Positions 31,320-31,338 of a stretch of 31,338 nucleotides of DNA are shown here, in pieces. Position numbers and translations under genes: made by a program. Numbering within the stretch: position 1 is the stretch's first letter; every line of letters starts with the position of its first letter. The notes under the pieces are model-generated. The model did no database searches. It was not told where the DNA came from and saw only the letters and a list, made by a program, of their open reading frames with translations. Source of the stretch: JAJTCH01 sp040386195 (lineage in GTDB: Bacteria > Pseudomonadota > Alphaproteobacteria > Rickettsiales > UBA1997). The stretch covers positions 1 to 31,338 of the forward strand of contig JAZKFV010000024.1 of the NCBI GenBank assembly GCA_040386195.1, written 5' to 3'.

Positions 31320-31338
31320 CGTGGGGCTCTTTTCCCTA

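Overview
The window looks like an AT-rich, intracellular alphaproteobacterium of the Rickettsiales type. The evidence is an Fo ATP synthase operon with separate b' and b subunits (atpB-atpE-atpF'-atpF), an IalB-like exported protein, a Tim44-like protein, dispersed Rickettsia-style palindromic repeats (one inside a coding region), and many eukaryotic-like proteins (ankyrin, LRR and other solenoid repeats, and effector-like proteins). This placement rests on gene content and sequence style only; no rRNA or marker tree was available. I found no tRNA, rRNA, CRISPR array, transposase or phage gene.

Layout. 1-3085 (minus): the 3' part of a large effector-like gene overlaps the start of a HI0933/YhiN-type flavoprotein, which runs off the left edge. 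3195-6338 (plus): a Tim44-like membrane protein, a beta-class glutathione S-transferase and two YceI-family exported proteins. 6343-12815 (minus): a small ankyrin protein, clpB, a 780-residue coiled-coil protein and oxyR. 12981-14204 (plus): ahpC and ahpD, divergent from oxyR, forming a compact peroxide-defence locus. 14205-19430: an accessory stretch with a secreted NG-repeat protein split by a frameshift, a duplicated tail of ahpD, broken small genes, a duplicated fragment of ubiE, and a large LRR protein interrupted by a 100-N assembly gap. 19467-21645 (minus): ubiE and radA. 21806-23284 (plus): a membrane-associated protein whose N-terminus looks like a mitochondrial import presequence. 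23349-26437 (plus): an M24 aminopeptidase and a photolyase coupled by an ATGA overlap; the photolyase carries an in-frame palindromic repeat. 26477-27802 (plus): a protein made of eight Trp-marked helical repeats. 27822-28921: an IalB-like exported protein (minus) and a DoxX membrane protein (plus). 29094-31201 (plus): the Fo operon.

How it fits together. Housekeeping genes (redox defence, chaperone, ubiquinone synthesis, recombination, ATP synthase) alternate with probable host-interaction genes. The strongest leads are: (a) the 649-residue protein, which appears to combine a CE-clan cysteine protease/deubiquitinase-like domain with an R-STS-E ADP-ribosyltransferase-like region; (b) the 492-residue protein with a mitochondrial-type presequence and a faint resemblance to mitochondrial carriers; and (c) the accessory stretch 14205-19467, where two cargo genes are each bracketed by a direct partial copy of the neighbouring housekeeping gene. 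Family names come from motif recognition by eye; no database search was run.
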